DNA of 18,491 nucleotides from contig JAOTTU010000020.1 of assembly GCA_029864225.1 (NCBI GenBank), positions 1-18,491 of the forward strand. Direction: 5' to 3'. This document shows, in pieces, positions 1 through 8,215 of the stretch. The DNA comes from Gammaproteobacteria bacterium (GTDB lineage Bacteria > Pseudomonadota > Gammaproteobacteria > UBA9214). The position numbers and the translations under genes were made by a program. How positions within the stretch are numbered: the stretch's first letter is position 1; each line of letters opens with the position of its first letter. The notes under the pieces were generated by a model. The model was not told where the DNA came from, did no database searches, and saw only the letters and a list, made by a program, of their open reading frames with translations.

Positions 1-718
1 GCTGGTCCGGCGCGAGGGTTTTCCAGCGTCTGACCAGTTCTGTCAGTCTGTGTGTCTGGCTGGCAGTGAAGTGCCAGTGACGGGTGAGCTGTTCGAGCTC
101 CGGAGAGGGCGCATGCGCCGCTGCCAGTTGTTGTGCGCAGCTCTGCAGCGTGTCCACCACCCTGTCGATCCTGTCGAGACAGCTGCTGATCAGGTCGGCA
201 CAGTCATTGGCGGTCACTGCGGTCGCGGGCTGGTCGCGGTTGTCCGAGATGACCTTGAAGCACTGTACCAGTTCCGCAGTCGTGCATCGGCATGCCGTCT
301 GGTAGAAGCCGGAGGCTTCCATGTCATACATCAGGTCATCGCGGTAGTCGAGTTGGGGTGAATCCACGGTCAGCAGGTTGTCTGTCGCGAGATCCAGTCC
401 CAGTACTTGCGGCGGATACCAGTTCTGACCACTGGCGTGGTCGGTAATGCGGTGCGCGATGACGCCGTCGCCAAGCGTGCGGCTGGCATGACCGGCGATG
501 CCGATGTTGAGCCAGGCCGCAGGTCCATCCCGGTGCAGTCTGCCATGCAGGTAGGCCGTTGCCGCTGCCGCTGCCAGTTTGCCGATGCCGCTGACCGCCA
601 GGGCCATGGTGTCATTGCGGAAGACGCTGAACGGACCGCTGGCGGACTTGTCCCTGAGCTTGTAATGCCCGGCCAGCGGGCGCGCCTCGGCCGGCAGGGC
701 GACGATCAGGCAGAGCAT
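1..718 (-). CDS. Nucleoside phosphorylase/nucleosidase-like protein, 3' end outside the window
   Basis: This reading frame is open for 239 codons from ATG at 718 to the window edge, so the C-terminus is missing. It fits the PNP/UDP phosphorylase and MTA/SAH nucleosidase fold: a glycine-rich segment NIGIAGHASRTLGDGV at 71-86, a substrate-binding YDMEASGF at 131-138 (the Met-Glu that contacts ribose in this family), and a late Ser-Asp (K155-V-I-S-D159) matching the catalytic acid region. The exact substrate (purine nucleoside, methylthioadenosine or another) cannot be read from this. The ATG overlaps the stop of the upstream glycosyltransferase by one base (TGATG), and GGGGGAG lies about 8 bases before it, so the genes are probably translationally coupled. 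The residues after about 165 look alpha-helical and may be a family-specific tail. Family assignment is fairly sure; the specific role is not. Confidence 0.75.
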   Translation of the reverse strand, partial: MLCLIVALPAEARPLAGHYKLRDKSASGPFSVFRNDTMALAVSGIGKLAAAAATAYLHGRLHRDGPAAWLNIGIAGHASRTLGDGVIAHRITDHASGQNWYPPQVLGLDLATDNLLTVDSPQLDYRDDLMYDMEASGFYQTACRCTTAELVQCFKVISDNRDQPATAVTANDCADLISSCLDRIDRVVDTLQSCAQQLAAAHAPSPELEQLTRHWHFTASQTHRLTELVRRWKTLAPDQ

Positions 719-1602
719 CAGGTGCTCCCCCGGGATGGTCGCCGTGACATGGTGGATGCGTCTTTGTGCGCGGGCATATTCATCGCCGCATAGTATTCCA
801 TTTTGCTGCGGTATTCCCGGACGAGTTGCCTGTTGCCGCGCTTTTCCGCGCCCTGCACCACGATGCTGGCCTTCTCGAGCAGCATCTGCGCGCTGGCACG
901 CCGGTCGGCCGGCGTCAGATCGGTGTGCTGGAGAAGTTTCTCCAGTGCCTGGATGCGAAAACGATCCATGCCCCAGTGGTGCCGCGAGAGCTGGTCACGA
1001 TGCCCGCCATGCTTGATGACCTGCGGCTCGTCCAGGTAGAGGACCGGGTAGCGGGCGCACAGGCGCAGCCAGAGGTCGTAATCCTCGCACGCGGGCAGGG
1101 ACTCATCAAACATCCCGATACATGACAATACCTCCCTGTGGATCAGTATGGACGAGGGTGAGATGACGCAGCGTGGCAGGCAGTGCTGGAAGATGTAACC
1201 ACCTCTTTTTGTATGCTTCTTCATCGGGTTCACGCGCCGACCATTGCGGATCCAGATCTCGTCGGTATGGCAGACCCGGTACTCGGGGTGGGACACCAAT
1301 GCCTGCGTCTGAAGCCGCAGTTTCTGTGGCCGCCACTGGTCATCCGAATCCAGCAGGGCGATCCAGTCACTGCGTGCCATCCCAATGCCGGTGTTACGCG
1401 CGCTGCTCACTCCGCGGTTGGGCTGGTAATGATAGCGTACGCCGGCGAAGTGCCGTTCGATCATTGCCCGCGTGTCATCGGTTGAGCCGTCGTCCACCAC
1501 GATAATCTCGTCAGGCGGCTGTGCCTGGTCCAGGACCGACTCCAGTGCCCTGGCCAGGGGTCCGGCACGGTTCCAGGTCGGGATGATGACAGAGACAGTC
1601 AT
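718..1602 (-). CDS. Family 2 glycosyltransferase
   Basis: A 294-residue GT-A fold glycosyltransferase that transfers a sugar from a nucleotide-sugar donor, presumably at the cytoplasmic face of the membrane during surface polysaccharide or lipid glycosylation. The N-terminus SVIIPTWNR is typical of GT2. The donor-binding VVDDGSTDDT lies at 35-44, the metal-binding DSDD at 85-88, and the likely base region CEDYDLWLR at 172-180. The last 60 residues are helical with no clear membrane segment, so this is a soluble or peripheral enzyme. The ATG overlaps the end of sixA by four bases and the TGA overlaps the start of the phosphorylase-like gene by one base, so it is the middle gene of a tight operon. 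Acceptor and sugar cannot be predicted. Confidence 0.92.
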   Translation of the reverse strand: MTVSVIIPTWNRAGPLARALESVLDQAQPPDEIIVVDDGSTDDTRAMIERHFAGVRYHYQPNRGVSSARNTGIGMARSDWIALLDSDDQWRPQKLRLQTQALVSHPEYRVCHTDEIWIRNGRRVNPMKKHTKRGGYIFQHCLPRCVISPSSILIHREVLSCIGMFDESLPACEDYDLWLRLCARYPVLYLDEPQVIKHGGHRDQLSRHHWGMDRFRIQALEKLLQHTDLTPADRRASAQMLLEKASIVVQGAEKRGNRQLVREYRSKMEYYAAMNMPAHKDASTMSRRPSRGST

Positions 1603-2120
1603 AGGCTCAGGTGGCGGGGTCGCACGAGCTCCCTAAGCTGTGCGGAGCCCCGTTGCAGGTGTTGCCAGTCTGCCCGGGTTTCCAGTACTGCCAGTGCTGC
1701 TGTTGGCATGAGCTTGCCGTCAGCAGGCTCAGACACCGATGCTGCGGCGAGGTGGCGTAGCAGTGATTCCAGGCCAGGATTGTGGCCCACCAGCAGGATG
1801 GACCTGGTGCTGAGCGGGCAGTCGGCGATCACCGCGAGCAGATCTGACAGGCTGGCAAGGTAGAGGCGTTCATCCCAGTGGATGTCGGCAGAATCAATAC
1901 CGAGTTCCCTGGCTACCCGTTTGATGGTCTGGTGTGCCCGTTTGGCAGGCGAGCTGACCACATAATCGGGCAGCAACCCGTGTGATTGCAGCCACTGTCC
2001 CATGCGCGGGCTGTCATGTTTGCCGCGCCTGGATAATGGTCGGCTGAAGTCGTCTGTAGCGCTGGATGACCAGTCGGACTTGGCGTGACGCAGCAGCAGT
2101 AATGTCCTTTGTATTGTCAT
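1599..2120 (-). CDS. sixA: Phosphohistidine phosphatase SixA
   Basis: A 173-residue histidine phosphatase superfamily protein, close to the length of E. coli SixA, which removes phosphate from phosphohistidine (known there on ArcB HPt and PTS proteins). RHAKSDW at 11-17 contains the nucleophile His12. SSPAKRAHQT at 56-65 supplies a phosphate-binding arginine. VGHNPGLE at 111-118 carries the second catalytic His113. All catalytic positions are present. ATG at 2120 is preferred over the in-frame TTG at 2123; neither has a convincing Shine-Dalgarno sequence. It is the first gene of a minus-strand operon with the glycosyltransferase and phosphorylase-like gene. It is divergent from ppx, and its start region coincides with the likely ppx promoter. 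A link to the hybrid kinase elsewhere in the window is only a possibility. Confidence 0.9.
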   Translation of the reverse strand: MTIQRTLLLLRHAKSDWSSSATDDFSRPLSRRGKHDSPRMGQWLQSHGLLPDYVVSSPAKRAHQTIKRVARELGIDSADIHWDERLYLASLSDLLAVIADCPLSTRSILLVGHNPGLESLLRHLAAASVSEPADGKLMPTAALAVLETRADWQHLQRGSAQLRELVRPRHLSL

Positions 2121-2142
2121 CAATGGAATGTATAGGTACAGT
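2114..2142 (+). promoter_or_regulatory. Putative sigma70 promoter for ppx
   Basis: TTGTCA (2114-2119) and TACAGT (2137-2142) are separated by exactly 17 bases. The -35 box covers the sixA start codon on the other strand. Transcription would begin near 2149, downstream of all in-frame ATG codons available to ppx, which bears on the choice of ppx start. Confidence 0.45.
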
Positions 2143-2232
2143 AAAACTCCGTGGTATCAATAGCCGTGAGGTCCTGCTGCAGGATAACCGATCTCACCTG
2201 CTTCAACCCGATCGCTGTGTTCTGCCCGCTAA

Positions 2233-2248
2233 AAGGAATGTAGTTCTG
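2233..2248 (+). promoter_or_regulatory. Ribosome binding site and CTG start candidate of ppx
   Basis: AAGGA at 2233-2237 is followed after 8 bases by an in-frame CTG at 2246-2248. The in-frame ATG codons further upstream (2066, 2102, 2126) have no comparable Shine-Dalgarno sequence. Starting here gives a protein of normal Ppx length. Confidence 0.5.
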
Positions 2249-3775
2249 TTCAGCTCCGCAAACAAGACAGGTGTCGGCATAAAGGCTGCAAGGGTTGTTG
2301 CCGGCGTTGATCTGGGCTCCAACAGCTTTCACATGGTCGTTGCCCGCCTCGAGAACGGGGTGTTGCGTATCATCGATGATATTCGCGAACCTGTCCGGCT
2401 TGCGGATGGGCTGGACAAAAAGAAACGCCTGTCCATCGATGCCCAGTGGCGGGCGCTGGCTTGTCTGCGCCGTTTTGGTCAGCGTCTGCGAGACCTGGAC
2501 TCCGAGAATGTGCTAGCAGTAGGTACTAACACCTTGCGGGCGGCAGACAATGCCGCTGATTTTCTCGCCCAGGGTGAAAACGCCCTGGGACACCCGATCG
2601 ATATCATTTCCGGAGATGAAGAGGCACGCCTCATTTATCTCGGTGTGGCGCATTCGCTGGCTCACGATGACCAGCGTCGCCTGGTGGTCGACATCGGCGG
2701 AGGCAGCACGGAGTTGATTATCGGGCAGCAGATGGAAGCCCTGCAGGTGAACAGTTTCTTTATCGGTTGTGTCAGCATGAGCAAGCGCTTCTTTGCCGAT
2801 GGCAAGATCACGGTCAAGGCGCTGTCAAATGCCGAGACGATTGCCAAGCAGGAGCTGGAGCCGCTGCAGAAGCGCTACCGCTCCGGCGAGTGGGACGTGG
2901 CCCTGGGTGCGTCAGGCACCATCAAGGCCGCGGCCCGGATTGCCCGGGAATGCGGCTGGTGCGAAGAGGAAGGGGTAATCACCGCGGATGCCCTGAAGCG
3001 GATCAGGAAGGCGCTTACGGACGCCGGACACATCGACGAGCTGGAGCTCAAGGGCCTGAGTGACAGTCGCAGGCCGGTTTTGCCGGGCGGTATTGCCATA
3101 CTGCGCGCGGTTTTCAGCGTGCTCAACATCGATACCATGCGCATTGCAACCAGCGCCTTGCGAGAAGGTCTCCTGCATGACCTGGTGGGCCGGATACTGC
3201 ATGAAGACGTGCGCGGCCGTAGTGTGCAGGCGCTCGCCTCCCGCTGTGGCGTCGATGATCAGCAGGCCGCCCGTGTGGAGGAAACCGCCGTTAAGTTGCT
3301 GGGGATGGTCGCCGGGGCATGGAAGTTCCAGGATGAGGAACTGGAGCAGATGCTGGGATGGGCAGCCCGCCTGCACGAGTCCGGCATGATGGTGGCGTAT
3401 AACCAGTATCACAGGCACGGCGAATACATCATCATGAACGCCAACCTGCCCGGCTTCACTCAGCAGGAAAAGCAGTTGCTGGCCGTACTGGTGCGGGCGC
3501 ACCGGCGCAAATTCCCGCTCACAATTTTCAATGCCCTCCCGGAACGCTGGGAGACACAGGCGGTGCGGCTTGCGATCCTGCTGCGCATAGCGTTCGCCCT
3601 GAATCGCGGGCGTGTGGATATGCAGCTTCCCGCGATGAAGGTCAAGGGCGGCAAAAACAGCATTACCCTGGGCGTACCCGATGAGTGGCTTGACCTGCAC
3701 CCGTTGACAAAGGCCGATCTGCTTTCAGAGGCGGACTACCTGTCCGCTATCGGTTACAAGCTGATCCTGAAGTAG
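2246..3775 (+). CDS. ppx: Exopolyphosphatase (Ppx/GppA family)
   Basis: Hydrolyses terminal phosphates of inorganic polyphosphate; GppA-type activity on pppGpp is the alternative within the family. From the CTG at 2246 the protein has 509 residues, against 513 for E. coli Ppx. The ASKHA ATPase-fold motifs are VDLGSNSFHMVVAR at about 21-34 and DIGGGSTEL at 149-157, followed by GASGTIKAA from 221. The C-terminal HD-like region has RLHESG and YHRHGEY (His377, His389, His391), typical of Ppx rather than short GppA. Frame-open sequence continues upstream to ATG codons at 2126, 2102 and 2066, which would add 40-60 residues without family similarity and lie before the predicted promoter start. The start is therefore uncertain, but the function is not. 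It converges on ppk1, with 30 bases between the stop codons. Confidence 0.93.
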   Translation: MFSSANKTGVGIKAARVVAGVDLGSNSFHMVVARLENGVLRIIDDIREPVRLADGLDKKKRLSIDAQWRALACLRRFGQRLRDLDSENVLAVGTNTLRAADNAADFLAQGENALGHPIDIISGDEEARLIYLGVAHSLAHDDQRRLVVDIGGGSTELIIGQQMEALQVNSFFIGCVSMSKRFFADGKITVKALSNAETIAKQELEPLQKRYRSGEWDVALGASGTIKAAARIARECGWCEEEGVITADALKRIRKALTDAGHIDELELKGLSDSRRPVLPGGIAILRAVFSVLNIDTMRIATSALREGLLHDLVGRILHEDVRGRSVQALASRCGVDDQQAARVEETAVKLLGMVAGAWKFQDEELEQMLGWAARLHESGMMVAYNQYHRHGEYIIMNANLPGFTQQEKQLLAVLVRAHRRKFPLTIFNALPERWETQAVRLAILLRIAFALNRGRVDMQLPAMKVKGGKNSITLGVPDEWLDLHPLTKADLLSEADYLSAIGYKLILK

Positions 3776-3805
3776 GGACACGGATTCTGGCTGTTGGCCG
3801 GACGG

Positions 3806-6013
3806 CTAGCTGGATTCCGCCAGCCTGTCCAGTAACACCATCTGTGCAGTGACCGGTTTACTGCCCCCGGCACTTGCACGGACATAGTTTCCTTCCGAGT
3901 CCAGTATCCAGGCCTGGGTGTTGTCCTTCAGGCAGGTGTCGAGCTCTTCCATGATTTGCTTTCTCGATTCCTCGTTCTCGATTGGAAAGGCCACTTCCAC
4001 GCGCCGGAACATGTTGCGCTCCATCAGGTCGGCACTGGCACAGTAAAGCGCTTCCTTGCCGTCGTTGTGGAAATAGTAGACGCGGGTGTGTTCAAGGAAA
4101 CGCCCGATGATTGAGCGTACCCGGATATTGTCTGACACGCCGGGAATGCCGGGCCGCAGGCAGCACATGCCGCGTACTATCAGGTCGATACTGACACCGG
4201 CACGGGATGCACGGTACATCGCCTTGATGGCCTTGGGCTCGGTGAGCGAGTTGACCTTGATGATGATACGCGCCGGCTTCCCCTCGGCCGCGTACTGTGC
4301 CTCCCGGTTGATCCACTCGATGAGTTTTGGGTGCAGGGTAAAGGGCGACTGCAGCAGCTTGTTGAGGGTGGGGACCTTGCCGAGGCTGGTGAGCTGCATG
4401 AATACGTTGTGCACGTCTTCCCCGATGAGCGGGTCGCAGGTCAGCAGGCCGTAGTCAGTGTACAGTCGTGCGGTCCTCGGGTGATAGTTGCCGGTTCCCA
4501 GGTGCACAAAGCGCTGCAGGGATTTCTTCGGGCCCCTGCGAATGACCAGCAGCATCTTCGCGTGGGTCTTGTAACCAACGACCCCGTACACCACGTGGGC
4601 GCCCGCCTGGTCCAGCCGGTTCGCCAGTTCGATGTTCTCGGCCTCGTCGAAACGTGCCCGCAGTTCGATTATGACGGTGACTTCCTTGCCGGCCCGTGCG
4701 GCTTCAACCAGGGCATCGACCACAGCGGAGTCCGGGCCGGTGCGGTACAGGGTCTGCTTGATCGCCAGCACGTCCGGGTCGCTGGCGGACTGTTTGACCA
4801 GGTCGAGCACCGGCAGGAACGCTTCATACGGATGGTGCAGCAGGATGTCGCCCTGGTTAATGGCGTCGAAGATGTCCTTGTTGCCTGCCACCCTGGGCGG
4901 CAGCCCTGAAATGAATCCCGGGTATTTCATGCCCGGCTTGTCGACCAGGTCGTAAATGGCCAGCAGCCGGTTCAGGTTCACCGGACCATTGGCCTGGTAG
5001 ACATCCTCGAGGCCGAGTTCGAACTGTTGCAGCAGATATTTTCTCAGTTTCTCGGGGCAGTTGTCCGCTACCTCGAGGCGTACGGCAGCGCCATAGCGGC
5101 GTGCGCTGAGTTCGCCCTCCAGTGCCCGGGCCAGATTGTCGATCTCCTCCTCATCGACAAACAGGTCGCTGTTACGGGTGACGCGGAACTGATAGCATCC
5201 CGTGCTTTTCATGCCGGGAAACAGGTCGTCTACATAGGCATGGATGATCGATGACAGGAACACGAAGACATGTCGATGACCGTCGGATACCTCTTGAGGC
5301 AACTGGATGACCCGCGGCAGCACCCGCGGTGCCTGGACCACTGCAAGTACGGAATCACGCCCGAATGCGTCCTTGCCCTTGAGGGAAACGATGAAATTGA
5401 GGCTTTTGTTCAGTACCCGCGGAAAGGGGTGGGCCGGGTCCAGTCCGATCGGGCTGAGTATCGGGGTCAGCTGTTTCTTGAAGAAACTGCGCAGCCATTT
5501 TTCCTGGGACTTGCTCCATTCTGTGCGCTTCAGGAAATGGATGTCGTTGTCGGCGAGTTCCGGGATGAGTTCTTCGTTGAGGATGCGGTATTGCTCGTCG
5601 ACAAATTCCTCCACCCTGCCAGACAGGATCTCCAGGATTTCACCGGGTGTCTTGTTGTCAGGGCCGGACTGGATCGAGCCGGTCTCCAGGCTCTGTTTCA
5701 GCAGCGCGATACGGATCTCGAAGAACTCATCCAGGTTGCTGCTCGATATGCACAGATACTTGAGGCGTTCGAGCAGTGGGACCGAGGCGTCCTTGGCGTA
5801 TTCGAGCACCCGGCGGTTGAACTCGAGCAGGCTGGTGTAGCGGTTAATATAGAGTTCCGGTTGCCTCAGTGCAGCATCGCTTAGTGGCCGTGCGTCTGGC
5901 CCGGTTGCGCTGTCCGGTCGTTTGCTGGCGGGGCTGCTGGAGCCCCGGGCCTGGCCGGCCGACGTGCTGGCGCTGGTGTTTTTCTTGAGTGTATCCACCA
6001 TATTCTTTCCCAT
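3806..6013 (-). CDS. ppk1: Polyphosphate kinase 1
   Basis: Reversibly polymerises the gamma phosphate of ATP into polyphosphate. The protein has 735 residues; E. coli Ppk1 is slightly shorter, and the extra length is a Ser/Ala/Lys-rich N-terminal stretch of about 50 residues, likely disordered. The core starts at about 52 with YINRYTSLLEFNRRVL and includes SSNLDEFFEIR (91-101). The phosphorylated histidine is His484 in YKTHAKM, and the second catalytic histidine is His649 in YYFHNDG. FVHLGTGNYHPRTARLYTD (502-520) and SADLMERNMFRRVE (660-673) are the PLD-like nucleotide and metal regions. All key residues are present. ATG at 6013 has AGGA about 8 bases upstream, which favours it over the Met at residue 5. 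It lies tail to tail with ppx, so the two opposing enzymes are transcribed separately. Confidence 0.97.
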   Translation of the reverse strand: MGKNMVDTLKKNTSASTSAGQARGSSSPASKRPDSATGPDARPLSDAALRQPELYINRYTSLLEFNRRVLEYAKDASVPLLERLKYLCISSSNLDEFFEIRIALLKQSLETGSIQSGPDNKTPGEILEILSGRVEEFVDEQYRILNEELIPELADNDIHFLKRTEWSKSQEKWLRSFFKKQLTPILSPIGLDPAHPFPRVLNKSLNFIVSLKGKDAFGRDSVLAVVQAPRVLPRVIQLPQEVSDGHRHVFVFLSSIIHAYVDDLFPGMKSTGCYQFRVTRNSDLFVDEEEIDNLARALEGELSARRYGAAVRLEVADNCPEKLRKYLLQQFELGLEDVYQANGPVNLNRLLAIYDLVDKPGMKYPGFISGLPPRVAGNKDIFDAINQGDILLHHPYEAFLPVLDLVKQSASDPDVLAIKQTLYRTGPDSAVVDALVEAARAGKEVTVIIELRARFDEAENIELANRLDQAGAHVVYGVVGYKTHAKMLLVIRRGPKKSLQRFVHLGTGNYHPRTARLYTDYGLLTCDPLIGEDVHNVFMQLTSLGKVPTLNKLLQSPFTLHPKLIEWINREAQYAAEGKPARIIIKVNSLTEPKAIKAMYRASRAGVSIDLIVRGMCCLRPGIPGVSDNIRVRSIIGRFLEHTRVYYFHNDGKEALYCASADLMERNMFRRVEVAFPIENEESRKQIMEELDTCLKDNTQAWILDSEGNYVRASAGGSKPVTAQMVLLDRLAESS

Positions 6014-6057
6014 CCGTGTTCCTGCTTGTTTACCGTATCATTATGACATTGCCTGCG

Positions 6058-6075
6058 CGGATTGGATTTAATCCG
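6058..6075. repeat. Inverted repeat upstream of ppk1
   Basis: CGGATT, six bases, then AATCCG forms a perfect 6-bp dyad about 45 bases upstream of the ppk1 start. It could be an operator for ppk1, but no regulator is recognised. The remaining bases to 6182 hold no gene I can support. Confidence 0.25.
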
Positions 6076-6182
6076 GACTGCCGTGGGCTGCGATCGAGAG
6101 CCCCAGGGCCAAGGCGTGCCCCCGCAGGCCTGCCCGAACGCGGTGGCCAGGGTCGATTCGCCATTAAATTGACATTTTTGGC

Positions 6183-6407
6183 TTACTGGACCGTCGACAT
6201 GCAGGCGCAGAGTTCTTTCCGCACCAGTTCCATCAATTGCTTCAGGGTCAGGTCGTCTGGGACCTCCTGGACACTGGAAAACCAGATGGTTTCTACCTGG
6301 CCGTCTTCCACATCGCTGGTTTCGGAAACCAGTGGCCAGCCGACAAAGACACCCTGCTCGCCGTTCTCCAACCCAACTGTAACCATCTGTAGTTGAAGGG
6401 TTTTCAT
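6183..6407 (-). CDS. Small acidic protein of unknown function
   Basis: A 74-residue protein beginning MKTLQLQMVTVGLENGEQG. The ATG at 6407 is chosen because GGAGG lies 7 bases before it; the longer reading frame to 6482 runs through a hairpin and has no ribosome binding site. The protein is rich in Glu, Asp and Gln and has no membrane segment or signal peptide. It shows an N-terminal beta-like half (residues 4-50, with VFVGWPLVSETSDVEDGQVETIWFSS) and a helical C-terminal half (DDLTLKQLMELVRKELCACM). Two cysteines near the end are separated by one residue. It lies 87 bases downstream of the potassium channel gene on the same strand and upstream of ppk1. I do not recognise the family. Coding status is supported by the ribosome binding site and amino-acid composition. 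Confidence 0.7.
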   Translation of the reverse strand: MKTLQLQMVTVGLENGEQGVFVGWPLVSETSDVEDGQVETIWFSSVQEVPDDLTLKQLMELVRKELCACMSTVQ

Positions 6408-6432
6408 GTCAAGACCTCCGTCTTTCCCGGTG

Positions 6433-6455
6433 CCCCGCCAAGGCAGCGGGGTTTT
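6433..6455 (+). terminator. Terminator-like hairpin
   Basis: CCCCGC (6433-6438), a seven-base loop and GCGGGG (6446-6451) are followed by TTTT on the plus strand. No plus-strand gene lies directly upstream, while on the minus strand the hairpin sits between the potassium channel gene and the 74-residue gene without a T run. It may attenuate minus-strand readthrough or stop antisense transcripts. Confidence 0.4.
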
Positions 6456-6494
6456 CTTTGGGGCACATAAAAACCCATGCATTTGTTATGCCAT

Positions 6495-8195
6495 TTATTC
6501 GCTGGCCCTGTGTTCGGACAGGTGGCGCCACAGCAGGCCACTTGGTCGGTCGACTCCGGTGCAGATGAAATTAAGGGCATTGAAGTCATAGGCTGTCCAG
6601 CGCATGTGGGTTTCCGCTCCCTTGAGGCCGCAAAACAACAACTGGTCGCCGGGTTGCAGGACGCTGTCATTTTCGGGCACCAGGAAATCATCATACTGGC
6701 GCTTGAGCAGCAGGGGCACGCAGGGAAGGTGGTCGCCCAGGTCGCGCGGATCGGTGCACAGCATCCCGAGGCTGATCGGGTGGCCCTTGCTGATGGCCTC
6801 GATAATCGCCGGGGTCTGACTGTGCCCGACCACCAGGGTCCAGGATTCCGGCGGCCGGTCGGTCAGTACCCCGACTACCCGGCTGACCAGGATGTTTGCC
6901 CATTCCTCCTTCTGCTGCCGTGCCAGCCGCAGGAAATCGTTCAGCAGGGGCGTGGTGATCAGGTTGACGATACGGCGTCCGGTGATGGTGCCCGGCTGCA
7001 TCGTCAGGTCGATGTCAGCGGCAATGAAGATGGCATCGTTGCGGCTACGATTCTGGCGGGCGACGGTGAACAGGTTCTTGTTAAGGCCCAGTGCGGTGAT
7101 GATGATCGAGAGGTTATTGGCGTCATCATCGGTCCCGGCAATGATGCCGACGGCATTGTCGATGTCCGCCTCGTACAGGGTAATCGCCTCGGTGCCGCGT
7201 CCCTCGATGGTACCTTCGGGCGCCTGCGTACCGGAGATGTCGGACTCGATGGTGATGGTGCGGATGCCCTCGAAGGACAGGCTCTTCTGCACCGCCTTGC
7301 CGAAGCGCCCGAAACCGCACAGGACCCATCTCCCCTTGGGTGGCGCCACGAAGTCCCTGAGAGGTGCCTCCCGGATGCTGGTCAGCCATTCATATACGAG
7401 GTACATGCTGGGTGACTGGAACATCATGGCAAAACGGTCGGCGAAGGTGTCGTAGGGATTGATGATGTAATCGGTTCCGAAGGAGGCCATGTTGGCCTGG
7501 GAATCATGCGTCTCCGCGCGGCAGATCACCTGCAGTTGCGGTGACAGCAGCTTGCTGGTGATGGCGATGGTCAGATTGATGTGGTCACTGTCGGTGATCG
7601 CGATGGTTCCCGCGCAGTAGGGGCTTTTCAGGCCGGCGGCAATCAGGGAGCTTGAGGCCGAGGCGTCTGCGCACAGGCCGGGGACGTAGACCGGCAGGTC
7701 CTCGAGATGGAGGGCGTGCAGCTTGTTCTCGGTCTGCTCGATCACCACACTGCGTATACCGCGTACGGCCAGCTCGCGCACCACCAGGCGCCCGGCATCT
7801 CCCAGCCCGCACACCAGGTAGAAGGGCTCCTTGATGCCGCGGACACTGCGGGTGAAGCCGGAGTAATCGACGAGGTTCCGGAAGGCGCGGTCCTGGATCA
7901 GGGCAAACAGTGAGCCGATGGCATACAGCCAGGCAACTACCGTGGTATACATGGCGATGGTTGTCCACAGCCGCTGCGCGTCGGTGAACGGGTAGGGGAT
8001 TTCACCGAAGCCAATCGTCGAACCCATGAAACTGACAAAATAGAAGGCATGGAAGAAGTCCATACGCCAGGGGTTGCCCTGGTCATCTATCCCGGGAATC
8101 AGAACCAGGCCCAGTATCGAGATGGCATAGGCAAGGACCACCGCAATCAGTGGTGCACGCATACGCTGCAACGACAGATAGATGATGTTGTGCAT
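6495..8195 (-). CDS. Two-TM potassium channel with two RCK (TrkA-N) domains
   Basis: A 566-residue inner-membrane ligand-gated K+ channel. TM1 is at about 14-34, a pore helix plus selectivity filter is at 60-65 (TIGFGE, a variant of the usual TVGYG), and TM2 is at about 78-100. Two cytoplasmic Rossmann-like RCK domains follow: CGLGDAGRLVV from 129 and CGFGRFGKAV from 293, both with the GxGxxG type nucleotide-binding loop, each followed by an acidic residue at the end of the second strand (E153, E317). A TrkA-C-like segment lies at about 470-525 (VPENDSVLQPGDQLLFCG). The tandem RCK arrangement resembles MthK/Kch-type channels fused in one chain. The start lies 20 bases after the stop of the DUF6394 gene, so the two form an operon. 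The direction of gating and the ligand cannot be read from the sequence. Confidence 0.92.
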   Translation of the reverse strand: MHNIIYLSLQRMRAPLIAVVLAYAISILGLVLIPGIDDQGNPWRMDFFHAFYFVSFMGSTIGFGEIPYPFTDAQRLWTTIAMYTTVVAWLYAIGSLFALIQDRAFRNLVDYSGFTRSVRGIKEPFYLVCGLGDAGRLVVRELAVRGIRSVVIEQTENKLHALHLEDLPVYVPGLCADASASSSLIAAGLKSPYCAGTIAITDSDHINLTIAITSKLLSPQLQVICRAETHDSQANMASFGTDYIINPYDTFADRFAMMFQSPSMYLVYEWLTSIREAPLRDFVAPPKGRWVLCGFGRFGKAVQKSLSFEGIRTITIESDISGTQAPEGTIEGRGTEAITLYEADIDNAVGIIAGTDDDANNLSIIITALGLNKNLFTVARQNRSRNDAIFIAADIDLTMQPGTITGRRIVNLITTPLLNDFLRLARQQKEEWANILVSRVVGVLTDRPPESWTLVVGHSQTPAIIEAISKGHPISLGMLCTDPRDLGDHLPCVPLLLKRQYDDFLVPENDSVLQPGDQLLFCGLKGAETHMRWTAYDFNALNFICTGVDRPSGLLWRHLSEHRASE

Positions 8196-8215
8196 GATGA
8201 TCGGGCCGGTAAGGC

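Noticed and set aside
2912..3700. 262-codon minus-strand frame within ppx
   Set aside because: Shadow of the exopolyphosphatase; no motif or start signal.
6477..7415. Long plus-strand frame antisense to the potassium channel gene
   Set aside because: Shadow frame of a well-supported channel gene; its translation shows no family features.
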